From contig CAWHBN010000004.1 in assembly GCA_963827705.1 (NCBI GenBank), positions 1 to 64,000 on the forward strand: a stretch of 64,000 nucleotides of DNA, given 5' to 3'. The position numbers were made by a program, and so were the translations under genes. Position 1 is the first letter of the stretch, and each line of letters opens with the position of its first letter. Shown in pieces: positions 50,382-60,250 of this stretch. Source of the stretch: JACDAN01 sp963827705. Its GTDB lineage: Bacteria; Actinomycetota; Thermoleophilia; Gaiellales; Gaiellaceae. A model generated the notes under the pieces. It did not search any database. It saw only the letters and a list, made by a program, of their open reading frames with translations, and was not told where the DNA came from.

Positions 50382-51728
50382 GTGCTCGATCCGAAGGTCT
50401 TCAAGGCATACGACGTTCGAGGGATCTACCCGACCGAGCTCGACGAGGACGGCGCCTACGCGATCGGCCGGGCGTTCGTGGAGCAGTTCGAGCCCCGGCG
50501 GATCGCGGTCGGGCGTGACATGCGGGTCTCGTCTCCATCGATGGCGGCGGCGCTGATCCGCGGGGCGACGGAGGGCGGCGCCGACGTCCTCGACCTCGGG
50601 CTCGTCGGGACCGAGATGGTCTATTTCGCGGTCGGCGAGCTCGAGCTGGACGGCGGTGTCGCCGTCACGGCCTCGCACAACCCGAAGGAGTACACGGGGA
50701 TGAAGATCGTCCGCCGGGGAGCCTTGCCCGTCGGCGGGGACTCGGGCCTGCTCGACATCCGCGACAAGGCCATGGCCCTCGGGGACACGCCCGGGGGACA
50801 GTCCCTCGGACAGGTCCACGAGCACGACGTCTGGCCGGCCTATGTCGAGCGCGTCCTGTCCTTCGTGGACATGTCGGCGATCAAGCCGCTCCGCGTCGTC
50901 ATCGACGCGGCGAACGGGATGGCGGGTGTGATGCTCCCGCCGGTGCTCGAGCGCCTGCCGATCGAGGCGGTCCGCCACTACTTCGAGCCGGACGGAACCT
51001 TCCCGAACCATGAGCCGAACCCGCTGCTCCCGGAGAACCGCGAGTTCATCGTCGAGAAGACGACGACCGAGGGAGCCGACTTCGGCGTCGCGTTCGACGG
51101 CGACGCCGACCGGTGCTTCTTCGTCGACGACGAGGGCGAGTTCGTCCCCGGCGACTTCGTGACGGCGCTCCTCGCCGAGTCAGTGCTGGAGAAGAGCCCG
51201 GGCGGAAAGATCATCTACGACGTGCGGGCCAGCTGGGCGGTGCCCGAGACGATCGAGGGCGCCGGCGGCACGCCGCTCATCAACCGCGTCGGCCACGCCT
51301 TCATCAAGCACCGGATGCGCGAGGAGGGTGCCGTCTTCGGCGGCGAGGTATCGGGCCACTATTACTTCCGCGAATTCAGCCAGGCGGACTCCGGTGTCGT
51401 CCCGTTCCTCCTGATGCTCGAGCTCATCTCGCGCCGGGGCGAGAAGCTCTCCCAGATTCTCCGCCCGTACCGCGACCGCTACTTCATCACCGGCGAGCTG
51501 AACACACCGGTTCCCGATGTGGAGCTCAAGCTCGAGGAGCTGGAGGATCGCTTCGGCCCGCAGGGCGAGGTCTCGCACCTCGACGGGATCTCCGTCAACG
51601 CGGGCGAGTGGCACTTCAACGTCCGCCCCTCGAACACGGAGCCGCTCCTTCGCCTCAATCTCGAGGCCCGTTCGGAGGAGCTGATGGAGCAGAAGCGGGA
51701 CGAGGTGCTCGACGTCATCCGTGCTTGA
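50382..51728 (+). CDS. Phosphomannomutase/phosphoglucomutase
   Basis: 448 residues, GTG start. Four-domain alpha-D-phosphohexomutase: K-A-Y-D-V-R-G-I-Y-P, phosphoserine loop T-A-S-H-N-P-K, metal loop D-G-D-A-D-R, sugar loop G-E-V-S-G-H, phosphate loop R-P-S-N-T-E-P. Interconverts hexose 1- and 6-phosphates for envelope sugars. Overlaps the thioesterase by eight bases. Confidence 0.95.
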   Translation: MLDPKVFKAYDVRGIYPTELDEDGAYAIGRAFVEQFEPRRIAVGRDMRVSSPSMAAALIRGATEGGADVLDLGLVGTEMVYFAVGELELDGGVAVTASHNPKEYTGMKIVRRGALPVGGDSGLLDIRDKAMALGDTPGGQSLGQVHEHDVWPAYVERVLSFVDMSAIKPLRVVIDAANGMAGVMLPPVLERLPIEAVRHYFEPDGTFPNHEPNPLLPENREFIVEKTTTEGADFGVAFDGDADRCFFVDDEGEFVPGDFVTALLAESVLEKSPGGKIIYDVRASWAVPETIEGAGGTPLINRVGHAFIKHRMREEGAVFGGEVSGHYYFREFSQADSGVVPFLLMLELISRRGEKLSQILRPYRDRYFITGELNTPVPDVELKLEELEDRFGPQGEVSHLDGISVNAGEWHFNVRPSNTEPLLRLNLEARSEELMEQKRDEVLDVIRA

Positions 51729-52179
51729 GGCGGGGCGGTTAACCGACCGGAAGCCGCCGTTCAAGCTCTCGGCGCTCACGCGCGTGGGCTTCTCCGATAC
51801 CGACGCGCAGGGAATCGTCTACTACGGCCGGTACCTCCCCTACTTCGACTCCGCCCGCGTCGAGTACCACCGGCACCTCGGCCAGCTCTACACGAGCGCC
51901 GACGAGGAGCGCCAGTTCGTCATGCGGGCCACGAACATCGAGTACTTCGCGCCGGCGCAGTTCGACGACCTGATCGAGGTCTTCATCCGGGTCGCGCGGA
52001 TCGGGCGAACGAGCATGACCTACGACTGCGCCGCCTACCGGGTCGAGGACGACGTGCTGATGGTGACCGCCAACCAGACCGTTGTGCTGGTCGACCTGGA
52101 CGAGCGAAAGCCCTGCCCGCTCCCCGACTGGTACCGCGAGAAGATCCAGGAGTTCGAGGGCGCCGCCCTCGAACGCTAG
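51721..52179 (+). CDS. Acyl-CoA thioesterase, hot-dog fold (YbgC/4HBT type)
   Basis: 152 residues, GTG start inside the end of the mutase gene. The family motif is F-S-D-T-D-A-Q-G-I-V-Y-Y-G-R-Y with the catalytic Asp, then Y-F-D-S-A-R-V-E-Y. Cleaves acyl-CoA thioesters. A 9-bp perfect stem (GTTCGAGGG/CCCTCGAAC, 52152-52174) covers its last codons. Confidence 0.9.
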   Translation: MLEAGRLTDRKPPFKLSALTRVGFSDTDAQGIVYYGRYLPYFDSARVEYHRHLGQLYTSADEERQFVMRATNIEYFAPAQFDDLIEVFIRVARIGRTSMTYDCAAYRVEDDVLMVTANQTVVLVDLDERKPCPLPDWYREKIQEFEGAALER

Positions 52180-52433
52180 GCGGCGCCTCGACTCAAGCGG
52201 CTCTCACCCGAGAGAGCCTGGAGCCGCGCGCGCCCATCCGACGAGCGGACGGGCGCCGCAGCTGCCCCCTCCCCTTGCACTCGTTGTAGTCGGAGGCGGT
52301 CCCGCGTCTATCCCTCGTTCGAGGTACCCCTCCCGTTCGAGGATCATCCCCCAGAAGGGTGATTTGGCCGATTACCGGCGGCTTTTCGCCCGTCAGGCCC
52401 TCGCTGCGGGAGACGATTCCCTCGAACGAGTGA
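52180..52433. terminator. Convergent intergenic region with strong hairpins
   Basis: 254 bp between the ends of the thioesterase and rel genes. It has a hairpin at 52230-52256 (GCGCCCATCCG, loop ACGAG, CGGACGGGCGC, 10 of 11 paired) and an outer stem GCGGCTC/GAGCCGC at about 52197-52227. These are probable terminators for both genes. The right part has repeated TTCGAGG words; no convincing gene. Confidence 0.6.
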
Positions 52434-54638
52434 TCAGCTGGGCGTGACGCGGTAGGCGTCGAAGACGGAGTCGACGTTCCTGAGCGAGCTCAAGAGGCCG
52501 CGCAGGGACTTCACGTCGCCGACCTCGGCCGTGTACCAGTTCTTCGCAAGCTGATCCTCGACGGTGCCGCCGTACGAGACGATGTTCGAGCCGTGCTCGG
52601 CGAACGTCCTCGCAACGTCTTCGAGGAGCCGAGGACGATCCCACGCGTCGACCGCGATCTGGACGCGGAAGCTCTTCGTCGAGCCGCCGTCCCAGCTCAC
52701 CGGCGTGAAGCGCTCGGGGTTGCGGCGCAGTGCCCGGACGTTCGGGCAGTCCTCCCGATGGATCGTGATCCCCTTGCCCAGCGAGATGTACCCGACGATC
52801 TCGTCGCTCGGTACCGGCGTGCAGCACTTCGCGAGGCGGACGAGCACGTCCTGGATGCCTTCGACGTTGATTCCAAGCTGGGAGCTCCCGACCGCCTCCG
52901 CCGAGCGCGTCGGCTTGAGCGGAACGGTGTCCTCTTCCGCTACCTCGGTCGTCTTCAGGCGCTGGATGACCTTGTTGACGATCTGATTCGGAGGGAGCTT
53001 TCCGGAGCCGAGCGCGAGGTAGAAGTCCTCCGCCTTCTTGAAGCCCGCCTCCCGGATCACCTGGGCGAGCACGGCGGAGCCGGCGATCTTCTTGTACGGC
53101 AGCTTCTGCTGCTTCAGCGCCTGCTCGAGGGACTCCCGGCCGCGTTGCTCGGTGTCCTCGCGCGTCTCGCGGGAGAACCATTGCCGGATCTTGTTCCGCG
53201 CCCGGGACGACTTCGCGAGCGTCAGCCAGTCGCGCGACGGGCCACGCCCGCTCTTCGTCGTCAGGACCTCGACGAAGTCGCCGCTCTGGAGCGAGTAGTG
53301 GAGCGGCACGATCCGGCCGTTGACGCGTGCGCCGACGGTCTTGTGGCCGACGTCCGTGTGCACCGCGTAGGCGAAGTCGATCGGCGTCGACCCCGCCGGG
53401 AGCATCTTGACTTCGCCCTTGGGCGTGTAGACGTAGACCTCGTCGACGAACAGGTCGCCGAGCATCGACTTCTTGTACTCGCGGGGGTCGGACTCGTCGT
53501 TCCAGTCACGGAGCTGGCGCACCCAGGCGAGCCAGCGCTCGTCGGGCTTCCGGCCCTTGCCGCCGCGCTTGTAGAGCCAGTGCGCGGCGACGCCGAGCTC
53601 TGCGGTCTCGTGCATCTCCTTCGTGCGGACCTGGATCTCGAGCGGCCGCCCCTGCGGCCCGATCACGGTGGTGTGCAGCGCGCGGTAGCCGTTCAGCTTC
53701 GGCATCGCGATGTGGTCCTTGAAGCGGCCGGGCATCGGCTTCCAGAGCGAGTGGATCAGGCCCAGCGCGCCGTAGCAGTCGCGCGTCCCCTCCTCCGCGG
53801 AGCGCTCGACGATGACGCGCATCGCGGTGAGGTCGTAGATCTCGTTGAACTCCTTGCCCTTCTTGGCCATCTTGTCGTAGATGGAATAGAAGTGCTTGGC
53901 GCGCCCGGAGATGTCGGCCGGGATGTCGACCTTGTCGAGCTCGCGCTGCAGGACGTATGCCGCCTCCCGGACATGCTCTTCGCGGTCGGCGCGCCGCTCG
54001 TTCACCATCGCCTTGATCTCGGTGTACTTGCGCGGGTGGAGCGCCTCGAACGCGAGGTCCTCGAGCTCCCACTTCATCTGATGGATCCCGAGCCGGTGCG
54101 CGAGCGGCGCGTACACCTCGAGCGCCTCGCGGGCCTTCTGCACCTGCTTCTGCTTGCCGAGGTACTCGATCGTGCGGAGGTTGTGGAGCCGGTCGGCGAG
54201 CTTGATGAAGATGACCCGGAGGTCCTCGGCCATCGCCAGGACCATCTTCCGGTAGTTCTCCGCCTGGGCCTGCTCCCGGCTCTGGAAGCTGACGCGCGTC
54301 AGCTTCGTCACGCCGTCGACGAGCTGCGCGATCTCGTCGCCGAACTCGGCCTTGACGTCGTCGAGCGTGACGTCGGTGTCCTCGACGACGTCGTGGAGCA
54401 GTGCCGCGGAAATCGTTTCGTCGTCCAGCTGGAGCTCCGCACAGATGCGCGCGACCGAATAGGGATGGTGGATGAACTCCTCGCCCGAGCGCCGCTGCTG
54501 GCCTTCGTGGGCGGACGCGGCATAGCGGAAGGCGCGCGCGATCAGGTCGCGATCGAGGTCCGGGTTGTACTCGGCGACCTCGGCGATCAGCTCGTTGATG
54601 AGGTCTTGATGTCGTTCCGGAGCCTCGAGCAGCGTCAT
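52434..54638 (-). CDS. rel: Bifunctional (p)ppGpp synthetase/hydrolase, Rel
   Basis: 734 residues from the ATG at 54638. HD hydrolase domain: F-I-H-H-P-Y-S-V-A, A-L-L-H-D-V-V-E-D-T. Synthetase domain: G-R-A-K-H-F-Y-S-I-Y-D-K-M, R-F-K-D (the RxKD form of bifunctional enzymes), N-G-Y-R-A-L-H-T-T-V. TGS (V-Y-V-Y-T-P-K-G-E-V), zinc-finger-like and C-terminal ACT domains follow. Sets the stringent-response alarmone level. Confidence 0.96.
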   Translation of the reverse strand: MTLLEAPERHQDLINELIAEVAEYNPDLDRDLIARAFRYAASAHEGQQRRSGEEFIHHPYSVARICAELQLDDETISAALLHDVVEDTDVTLDDVKAEFGDEIAQLVDGVTKLTRVSFQSREQAQAENYRKMVLAMAEDLRVIFIKLADRLHNLRTIEYLGKQKQVQKAREALEVYAPLAHRLGIHQMKWELEDLAFEALHPRKYTEIKAMVNERRADREEHVREAAYVLQRELDKVDIPADISGRAKHFYSIYDKMAKKGKEFNEIYDLTAMRVIVERSAEEGTRDCYGALGLIHSLWKPMPGRFKDHIAMPKLNGYRALHTTVIGPQGRPLEIQVRTKEMHETAELGVAAHWLYKRGGKGRKPDERWLAWVRQLRDWNDESDPREYKKSMLGDLFVDEVYVYTPKGEVKMLPAGSTPIDFAYAVHTDVGHKTVGARVNGRIVPLHYSLQSGDFVEVLTTKSGRGPSRDWLTLAKSSRARNKIRQWFSRETREDTEQRGRESLEQALKQQKLPYKKIAGSAVLAQVIREAGFKKAEDFYLALGSGKLPPNQIVNKVIQRLKTTEVAEEDTVPLKPTRSAEAVGSSQLGINVEGIQDVLVRLAKCCTPVPSDEIVGYISLGKGITIHREDCPNVRALRRNPERFTPVSWDGGSTKSFRVQIAVDAWDRPRLLEDVARTFAEHGSNIVSYGGTVEDQLAKNWYTAEVGDVKSLRGLLSSLRNVDSVFDAYRVTPS

Positions 54639-54814
54639 ATCCAAATGGTACTCCGCAGGTAGGAGCCGACCTCCCGGCCGCGAAGACACCCGGTCCATGC
54701 GTACTTCCCGCCGTCAGAAACGAACGATCCTGGCGCTCGCCTGGTTGCTCGCGAGCCTCGACTCCCGGGCCCGCCGGCAGCACCGAAGGACACTCCGGCT
54801 CTCCTAGGCGCCTT

Positions 54815-56695
54815 CTAGGCCGCCTCCGCGACCGCAGCAGGCTCCTCGGCCAGGAGCGCTCGGAACCCGTCCGACTCGAGCAGCTGGCGCCTCGGGCCGC
54901 CGGCCTCGAGTCCGAGCTCGTCGAAGATCGCCTGCGCGGTCGCATCCCTGGCGCCCTGGTCCTTGCGGAACTCCTCGGTGAGCCACTCACGCAGGCTCTC
55001 GTGGCGCTCGGGTGTCTCGAGGATCTGACGGACGACGAGCTGCGGCGCGACGGTGCCGTTCCAGCGGTTCTCCTCGAGGCGGAAGAGGACGTCGTGGCGG
55101 ACTTCGCGCCGCGCGCGGTCGGCGTGGCGTCCGAGCCCGAACGCGATCGCCGACCCGGCGGGCCGGTCACGATGGCGCACGCGGAAGCGGAGATGCTTCC
55201 CGTCCGCCGTCTGAGCGACGTCCGAGAGATCGCACGACGGGAGGAGGAGCGTCACGCCCGGGTTGCCGAGCCCGAACGGGGCGAGATGACCGAGCTCCGT
55301 GGAGAGGTCGAGCGTCAACTCGTCGCCTGAGACGACCGCGTCGACCACGACCCTCGGCTGCAGATCCTCCTCCGGCAGCTCTGCGTCGACGGCCTCGCCG
55401 AATGCCTCCGCGAAGGCCCCGAGCTTCGCGGGGTCGATCGACAACCCCGCGGCGGCGCGGTGCCCGCCGAAGCGCGAGAGGTGCTCGGAGCAAACGCCGA
55501 GCGCGGCGTGCAGGTCGAAGGACGGGATCGACCTCCCGGACCCCTTCCAGTCGCCGTCGGTTCCGGCGATCAGGACGACCGGTCGGTTGAAGCGCTCGAC
55601 GAGCCGCGAGGCGACGATCCCGATCACGCCCTCGTGCCAGTCCTCGTGTGCAACGACGTAGCCGCGCCGACGTTGGCGGCTCTCGGGCCACGCCTCGACC
55701 TGGGCTACGGCCTCGCGGACGATCCTGTCCTCGACCGCCTGCCGCTCGCGGTTCAGCTCCTCGAGGCGGCCGGCGAGCTCGGAGGCCTCCGTGTCGTCCT
55801 CGGTGAGGAGGAGCTGCAGCGCCGTCTCGGGATGCGAGAGCCGCCCCGCTGCGTTGATGCGGGGCGCCAGACGGAACCCGACCGCGCCGGCGTCGACGGC
55901 GGCCGGGTCGACCCCGGCCGTGCGCATCAGCGCACGCAGCCCCTGCTTCTGCGTCCGTGCCAGCGCTTTCAGCCCGGCCCGCGCGAGGTACCGGTTCTCG
56001 TCCACGAGCGGGACGACGTCGGAGATCGTCGCGATCGCGACGAGATCCAGGTGCCGCCGCAGCTCCTCCGACCCCGGGCCGAGGAGCGCCTGACCGAGCT
56101 TGTAGACGACCCCGGTTCCGCAGAGCTCCGGGAATGGATAGTCGGACGGCCTCGTCGCGACGATCGGGCAGTCCGGCAGCTCGTCTCCCGGCCGGTGGTG
56201 GTCGGTGACGACGACGTCGAGCCCCAGCTCTTTCGCGCGGGCCACCTCGGCGACCGCGGTGATTCCGCAGTCGACGGTGACGACGAGGGCGCACCCGTCG
56301 CCGGCCAGCCGGTCGAGCGTCTCGCCGGACACGCCGTAGCCCTCCTCGAACCGGCTCGGGAGGTGCCAGGAGACGTCTGCGCCGAGCTCCCGCAGGACGA
56401 GGACGGCGAGCGCGGTGGCGCAGATCCCGTCCGCGTCGTAGTCGCCGTGGACACAGATGCGCTGTCCTGACGCAATGGCGGCGCGAATCCGTTCGCATGC
56501 CGCATCCATGTCTCCGAGCAGGCGAGGGTCGTGGCCCGGATCGGCGCCGGCCAGGAACGCCCGCGCCGTGGCGGCGTCGGCGTGCCCGCGCCGGAGGAGC
56601 ACACGAGCGGTGGTCTCGCTGATTCCCAGCTCCTGAGCCAGCTGCGCCGACTCCCGGTGCGAGCACGAGGTGATCGTCCAGGTTGCCTCGTGCAT
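54815..56695 (-). CDS. recJ: Single-stranded-DNA-specific exonuclease RecJ
   Basis: 626 residues from the ATG at 56695. DHH motifs: H-G-D-Y-D-A-D-G-I, V-V-T-V-D-C-G-I, V-T-D-H-H, L-D-L-V-A-I-A-T-I-S-D; DHHA1 motif G-G-H-R-A-A-A-G-L. A C-terminal OB-like domain is followed by a longer tail than in E. coli. 5'-3' exonuclease in repair and recombination. Separated by 176 bp from rel. Confidence 0.94.
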   Translation of the reverse strand: MHEATWTITSCSHRESAQLAQELGISETTARVLLRRGHADAATARAFLAGADPGHDPRLLGDMDAACERIRAAIASGQRICVHGDYDADGICATALAVLVLRELGADVSWHLPSRFEEGYGVSGETLDRLAGDGCALVVTVDCGITAVAEVARAKELGLDVVVTDHHRPGDELPDCPIVATRPSDYPFPELCGTGVVYKLGQALLGPGSEELRRHLDLVAIATISDVVPLVDENRYLARAGLKALARTQKQGLRALMRTAGVDPAAVDAGAVGFRLAPRINAAGRLSHPETALQLLLTEDDTEASELAGRLEELNRERQAVEDRIVREAVAQVEAWPESRQRRRGYVVAHEDWHEGVIGIVASRLVERFNRPVVLIAGTDGDWKGSGRSIPSFDLHAALGVCSEHLSRFGGHRAAAGLSIDPAKLGAFAEAFGEAVDAELPEEDLQPRVVVDAVVSGDELTLDLSTELGHLAPFGLGNPGVTLLLPSCDLSDVAQTADGKHLRFRVRHRDRPAGSAIAFGLGRHADRARREVRHDVLFRLEENRWNGTVAPQLVVRQILETPERHESLREWLTEEFRKDQGARDATAQAIFDELGLEAGGPRRQLLESDGFRALLAEEPAAVAEAA

Positions 56696-56755
56696 CGCGG
56701 TGATCCACCGTAGGGAGGGGGTCGGACAGCAACCGGCCCGCGTATCCTCAGGTAG

Positions 56756-57211
56756 GTGAGCGATGCGAACTACGAGTCCGGGGACGACTACGTCGTCCAG
56801 TTCCTGGGATACCGGTTCGCGTTCAACGCCGAGGACTTCGAGGAGCGTGTGATCGGCGCCGCCGTCAAGCTCCGGCTCGTCGAGAGCAACGACCTCGACG
56901 AGGAGGAGGCCGCGGATCTCGTCGAGTTGACTTCCGACCAGCGGATCGAGGAGGCGCGGAGCGAGCTCGGCCGCTACCTCGTCCGCCACTGGGAGGCCCT
57001 CGCGGCCGTCGACGGCGAGTCGCTCGTCTACTGGCTGCGGAAGCTCGTCTTCCGCGGGGCCTGGCTCGACCAGCGCGTGAAGCTCGGGCTTCTCGACGTG
57101 GACTGGGACGAGGAGGTCGCCGAGTTCGGCTACCGGGACCCGCGCGGCGATCGGGCTTTGCTCGAGCTCGCGCCCGTGCCTTCCTGGCACGAGCTGCAGT
57201 TCCGGCGCTAG
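56756..57211 (+). CDS. Acidic protein of unknown function
   Basis: 151 residues, GTG start, divergent from recJ. Very acidic, with V-V-Q-F-L-G-Y-R-F-A-F-N-A-E-D-F and a W-x-D-Q-R-V-K-L-G-L-L-D-V-D-W-D-E-E-V end. No cysteines and no signal peptide. Family not recognised. Ends four bases from the convergent membrane protein gene. Confidence 0.75.
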   Translation: MSDANYESGDDYVVQFLGYRFAFNAEDFEERVIGAAVKLRLVESNDLDEEEAADLVELTSDQRIEEARSELGRYLVRHWEALAAVDGESLVYWLRKLVFRGAWLDQRVKLGLLDVDWDEEVAEFGYRDPRGDRALLELAPVPSWHELQFRR

Positions 57212-57215
57212 AGCA

Positions 57216-57665
57216 TTACGGCACGGCGTCGGGATCGAGGAGGACGGCCTCGATGTCCCACCGGCTGGCGCAGGCGGCGGCCGGTTGCACGTGCGCCTGG
57301 CCCCCGGCAAACGCCCCGAGGCTGAAGAAGACCTCCGCTTCGACGCCCTCGCTATCCGCTCCCACGAAGCGGTAGCCGGCGGCGGTCACGGCCTCCTGGA
57401 TCAGCACCGAGGCCTCGTCCGGCGGCTTCGTCGTCACCGCCTGCACGATGATATGACGGCCGTCCTTCCGCACCCCCGTGACCGTCCCGATCTGGTCGAA
57501 GGACAACCCCGCCGGCAAGAGCGCTGTTTGAGCGGCCGGCGCGGCGCTCGGCTCCTGGCACGGGTCCTTCGGATCGAAGACCCTGAAGCTCAGGACGAAC
57601 GCCAGGACAACGACGGGGATCGCCAGCAGCAGGAGCTGACGGCGACGAAAACGGCGTTCGACCAC
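57216..57665 (-). CDS. Membrane-anchored protein of unknown function
   Basis: 149 residues: basic start (V-E-R-R-F-R-R-R), one membrane segment (11-27), then an extracellular domain with two cysteines (C-Q-E-P, A-A-C-A-S) that may pair. Contains G-Y-R-F-V-G-A-D-S-E-G-V-E-A-E-V-F-F. Faces away from the BNR gene. Confidence 0.75.
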   Translation of the reverse strand: MVERRFRRRQLLLLAIPVVVLAFVLSFRVFDPKDPCQEPSAAPAAQTALLPAGLSFDQIGTVTGVRKDGRHIIVQAVTTKPPDEASVLIQEAVTAAGYRFVGADSEGVEAEVFFSLGAFAGGQAHVQPAAACASRWDIEAVLLDPDAVP

Positions 57666-57703
57666 GACGGGATTCTCGCGACGTTTCTGCAGTCAGAACG
57701 CCA

Positions 57704-57787
57704 GTGACTCATAGGCGATCCTATATTCGGTTAGGGTAACGCCGGCGACGGAGCGTCGGCCCGGGTGATATCACCTGGAAGGCGCAC
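57704..57787. repeat. Possible short relic of a family A element
   Basis: Ends resemble family A: GTGACTCATAGGCGATC (57704 on) compared with GTGCGCCATCAGGCGATA at 5252, and ATCACCTGGAAGGCGCAC (57770-57787) compared with ATCACCTGAAGGCGCAC (5396-5412). The middle is shorter and unlike. It contains GGTGATATCACC (57764-57775), a perfect 12-bp palindrome close to the BNR gene start. Confidence 0.4.
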
Positions 57788-57840
57788 CCGGCGCGGGTGG
57801 GAGAGTGGCGCAATGCGCGCCTAAAAACGGGGAGGTACAC

Positions 57841-60226
57841 GTGCCGATGCACACCAGAAGTTTGGCTCCGACTGCGGTCGTGGCGGCTCTGATGACGCTG
57901 TTAGTCATCGCCGCCGCAATCGTGACGAGAGGTGACGGGTCGGAGCCCGTCCCGGCAGCCGTGCCGGCGGCCGCACCCGAGCCGGACGGGGCCGAAGATT
58001 GGATGTACCTCCAGCGGGCGAATGCCGACGGGACAATCCCGGATGCGGCCGTCAACGAGGCGATATCACAGTCAAAGGCCATGGGGCAGGCGAGCAAGGG
58101 CTCGCCGGCCACCGACCAGGTCTGGACCGAGCTCGGCCCGAGCAACATCGGCGGCCGCGTCCGTGACGTCGCAGCCGATCCCACGACGGATGGCGTGGTC
58201 TACATCGCCACGGGCTCCGGAGGCCTCTGGAAGTCGACCGACGCCGGCGCGACATTCGCCACCGCGTGGGATTCCCAACTGCCGCAGTCGATGGGCGCGG
58301 TCGCAGTCGACTCCAAGGGCGTCGTCTGGGCCGGCTACCGGTGAGGTCGACCACGGCGGCGGCTCGGCGTACTACGGCAACGGCATCTACAAGTCGACCG
58401 ACGGCGGCGCCACCTGGACGAACATGGGCCTGCGCGACGGCGACACGATCGGGCAGATCGTCATCGACCCGCGCAACGACGACCGGGTCTTCGTCGCAGT
58501 CATGGGCGCCCTGCACGACCTGGATGACCCGGACCGCGGCCTGTTCATGACCGAGGACGGCGGCGCCAGCTGGACTCGCGTCCTCACCCCCGAGAGCACC
58601 AACACCGGGGCCGTCGACGTGACGATCAACAAGACGAACCCCGACATCATGCTCGCGACGACCTGGGACAAGACCCGTGACGAGAAGTCGCGCGTCTACG
58701 GCCCGCACTCGTACGTCTACCGCTCGACCGACGGCGGCCGCACGTGGGACAACGTCCACAACGCACCGCTTCCGCAGAGCGAGCCGAACCCGAACCTGCA
58801 GACGCCGGACAACCTCGTCGGCCGGATGGGCGTCGACTTCAGCGACAGCGATCCCGAACCGGGCTTACCTGATCTCGAGCACGGCACGCGGGAACTTCAA
58901 CGGCTTCTTCACAAGCGCGGATGCGGGCGCCACCTGGAGTCTGGTTCCGCAGCCCGCAAACAACCCGCTGCAGACGGAGAGCGGCGGCTTCGCGTGGTGG
59001 TTCGGGCGCGTCTACGTCGACCCGCTGAACCCGCTGCACGTCTTCGTCGCCGGTGTCCGCCTCTCGGAGAGCTTCGACGGCGGGCGCACTTGGACGAGGT
59101 CGAACAACGTGATCCACGCCGACCAGCACGGCCTCGAGTTCGATCCGTTCACCCCGGGCCGGGTCTACCTCGGCAACGACGGCGGCTCTCTACGTCTCGA
59201 ACGCGAACGGCGCGGCGAACGGGCTGTGGTTCAAGACCCCGCGCCTGCCCGTGACGCAGTTCTACGCGATGGACGTCTCCGTCCAGGACGGAACGCGCGT
59301 CAGCGCCGGCTCACAGGACAACAACTCCCTGAAGTCGTGGCAGAACGACAACACGGTCACCGGCGACTGGATGGCCTACGTCGGCGGCGACGGGATGATG
59401 AACCGGATCGACCCGACCAATGACAAGAAGTTCTACGGCTGCTCCCAGAACGGCGGCTGCCGCAGGTTCTTCCCCGGGAACAACGGCGGGGTCTCCATGA
59501 CGATCCCGGGTGCGCGCAAGAACTGGGTCGCGCCGCTCGAGTTCGCAGCCGACCCGCGGTTCATCTTCGGGGCCAGCGAGAACGTCTATCGGATCGACAC
59601 CGAGCCGGCAAACACGACGGCCCGGCCCTGGGTCCAGATCAGTGGGGATCTCACGGACGGCCCCGAGCTCCCGCGTGCCCCGGGCTTCGGCACAATCACG
59701 GCGCTCGGCACGAGCGAGACGGACCCGAACCTGCTCTACGCCGGCACCGACAGCGGCCGGATGTGGGTAAGCCGGAACGCGATGGCCGCGGCTGCCGAGG
59801 TCACGTGGACGGAGCTCAAGAGCCCGCTGTTCCCCGGCCGCTGGGTCACGCGGATCACGGTCGACCCGGATAACGCGAAGATCGCGTGGGCGACCTTCTC
59901 GGGCTGGCGGAACCATGACGCCTACCCGCACATCATCATGACCAGCGACGGCGGCAACACGTGGGTCGACATCGTCGGGCAAGAAGCTCCCGCAGGCGCC
60001 GATCAACGACGTGATCCGCCATCCGGCGAAGCCGAAGTGGCTCTTCGTCGCCACGGACGTCGGCGTCTACCGCACGACGAACCTCGGCAAGACGTGGCTC
60101 AAGGTCGGGGCGAACCTGCCGCTCGTGCCCATCAACGACATCGACCTGCCGGCAGGCAGCAACACGCTCTACGCGGCGACCTACGGTCGCAGCGTCTGGA
60201 CGACCTCGCTCGAGGACGCGTCCTGA
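57841..60226 (+). CDS. Secreted BNR/VPS10-like repeat protein (sialidase-fold beta-propeller), four +1 frameshifts
   Basis: GTG at 57841, preceded by GGGGAGG. N-terminal signal/anchor (residues 8-28). Coding changes frame four times, near 58336, 58856, 59187 and 59980; each time one extra base (GGC-T-ACC, CCC-G-AAC, GGC-T-CTC, GGG-C-AAG). Removing them gives 793 residues with many BNR repeats (S-T-D-G-G-A-T-W, S-F-D-G-G-R-T-W, T-S-D-G-G-N-T-W). Such propellers bind or cleave extracellular glycans or proteins. Confidence 0.85.
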
Positions 60227-60250
60227 GCTGAGCGAGAACGGGCGGCGGGC

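Noticed and set aside
52364..52447. Short plus-strand frame L-A-D-Y-R-R-L-F-A-R-Q at the end of the thioesterase-rel gap
   Set aside because: Only 27 codons from a TTG, overlapping the end of rel; no other support.
54697..54807. 36-codon plus-strand ORF between rel and recJ
   Set aside because: Arg/Ser-rich product without signal peptide or ribosome-binding site; overlaps the possible upstream start of rel. Not better than chance.
58336..59980. Programmed +1 frameshifting as the main explanation for the BNR gene shifts
   Set aside because: Four recoding events in one gene with no shared stop codon or slippery sequence would be unprecedented; single-base insertion errors are simpler until reads are checked.
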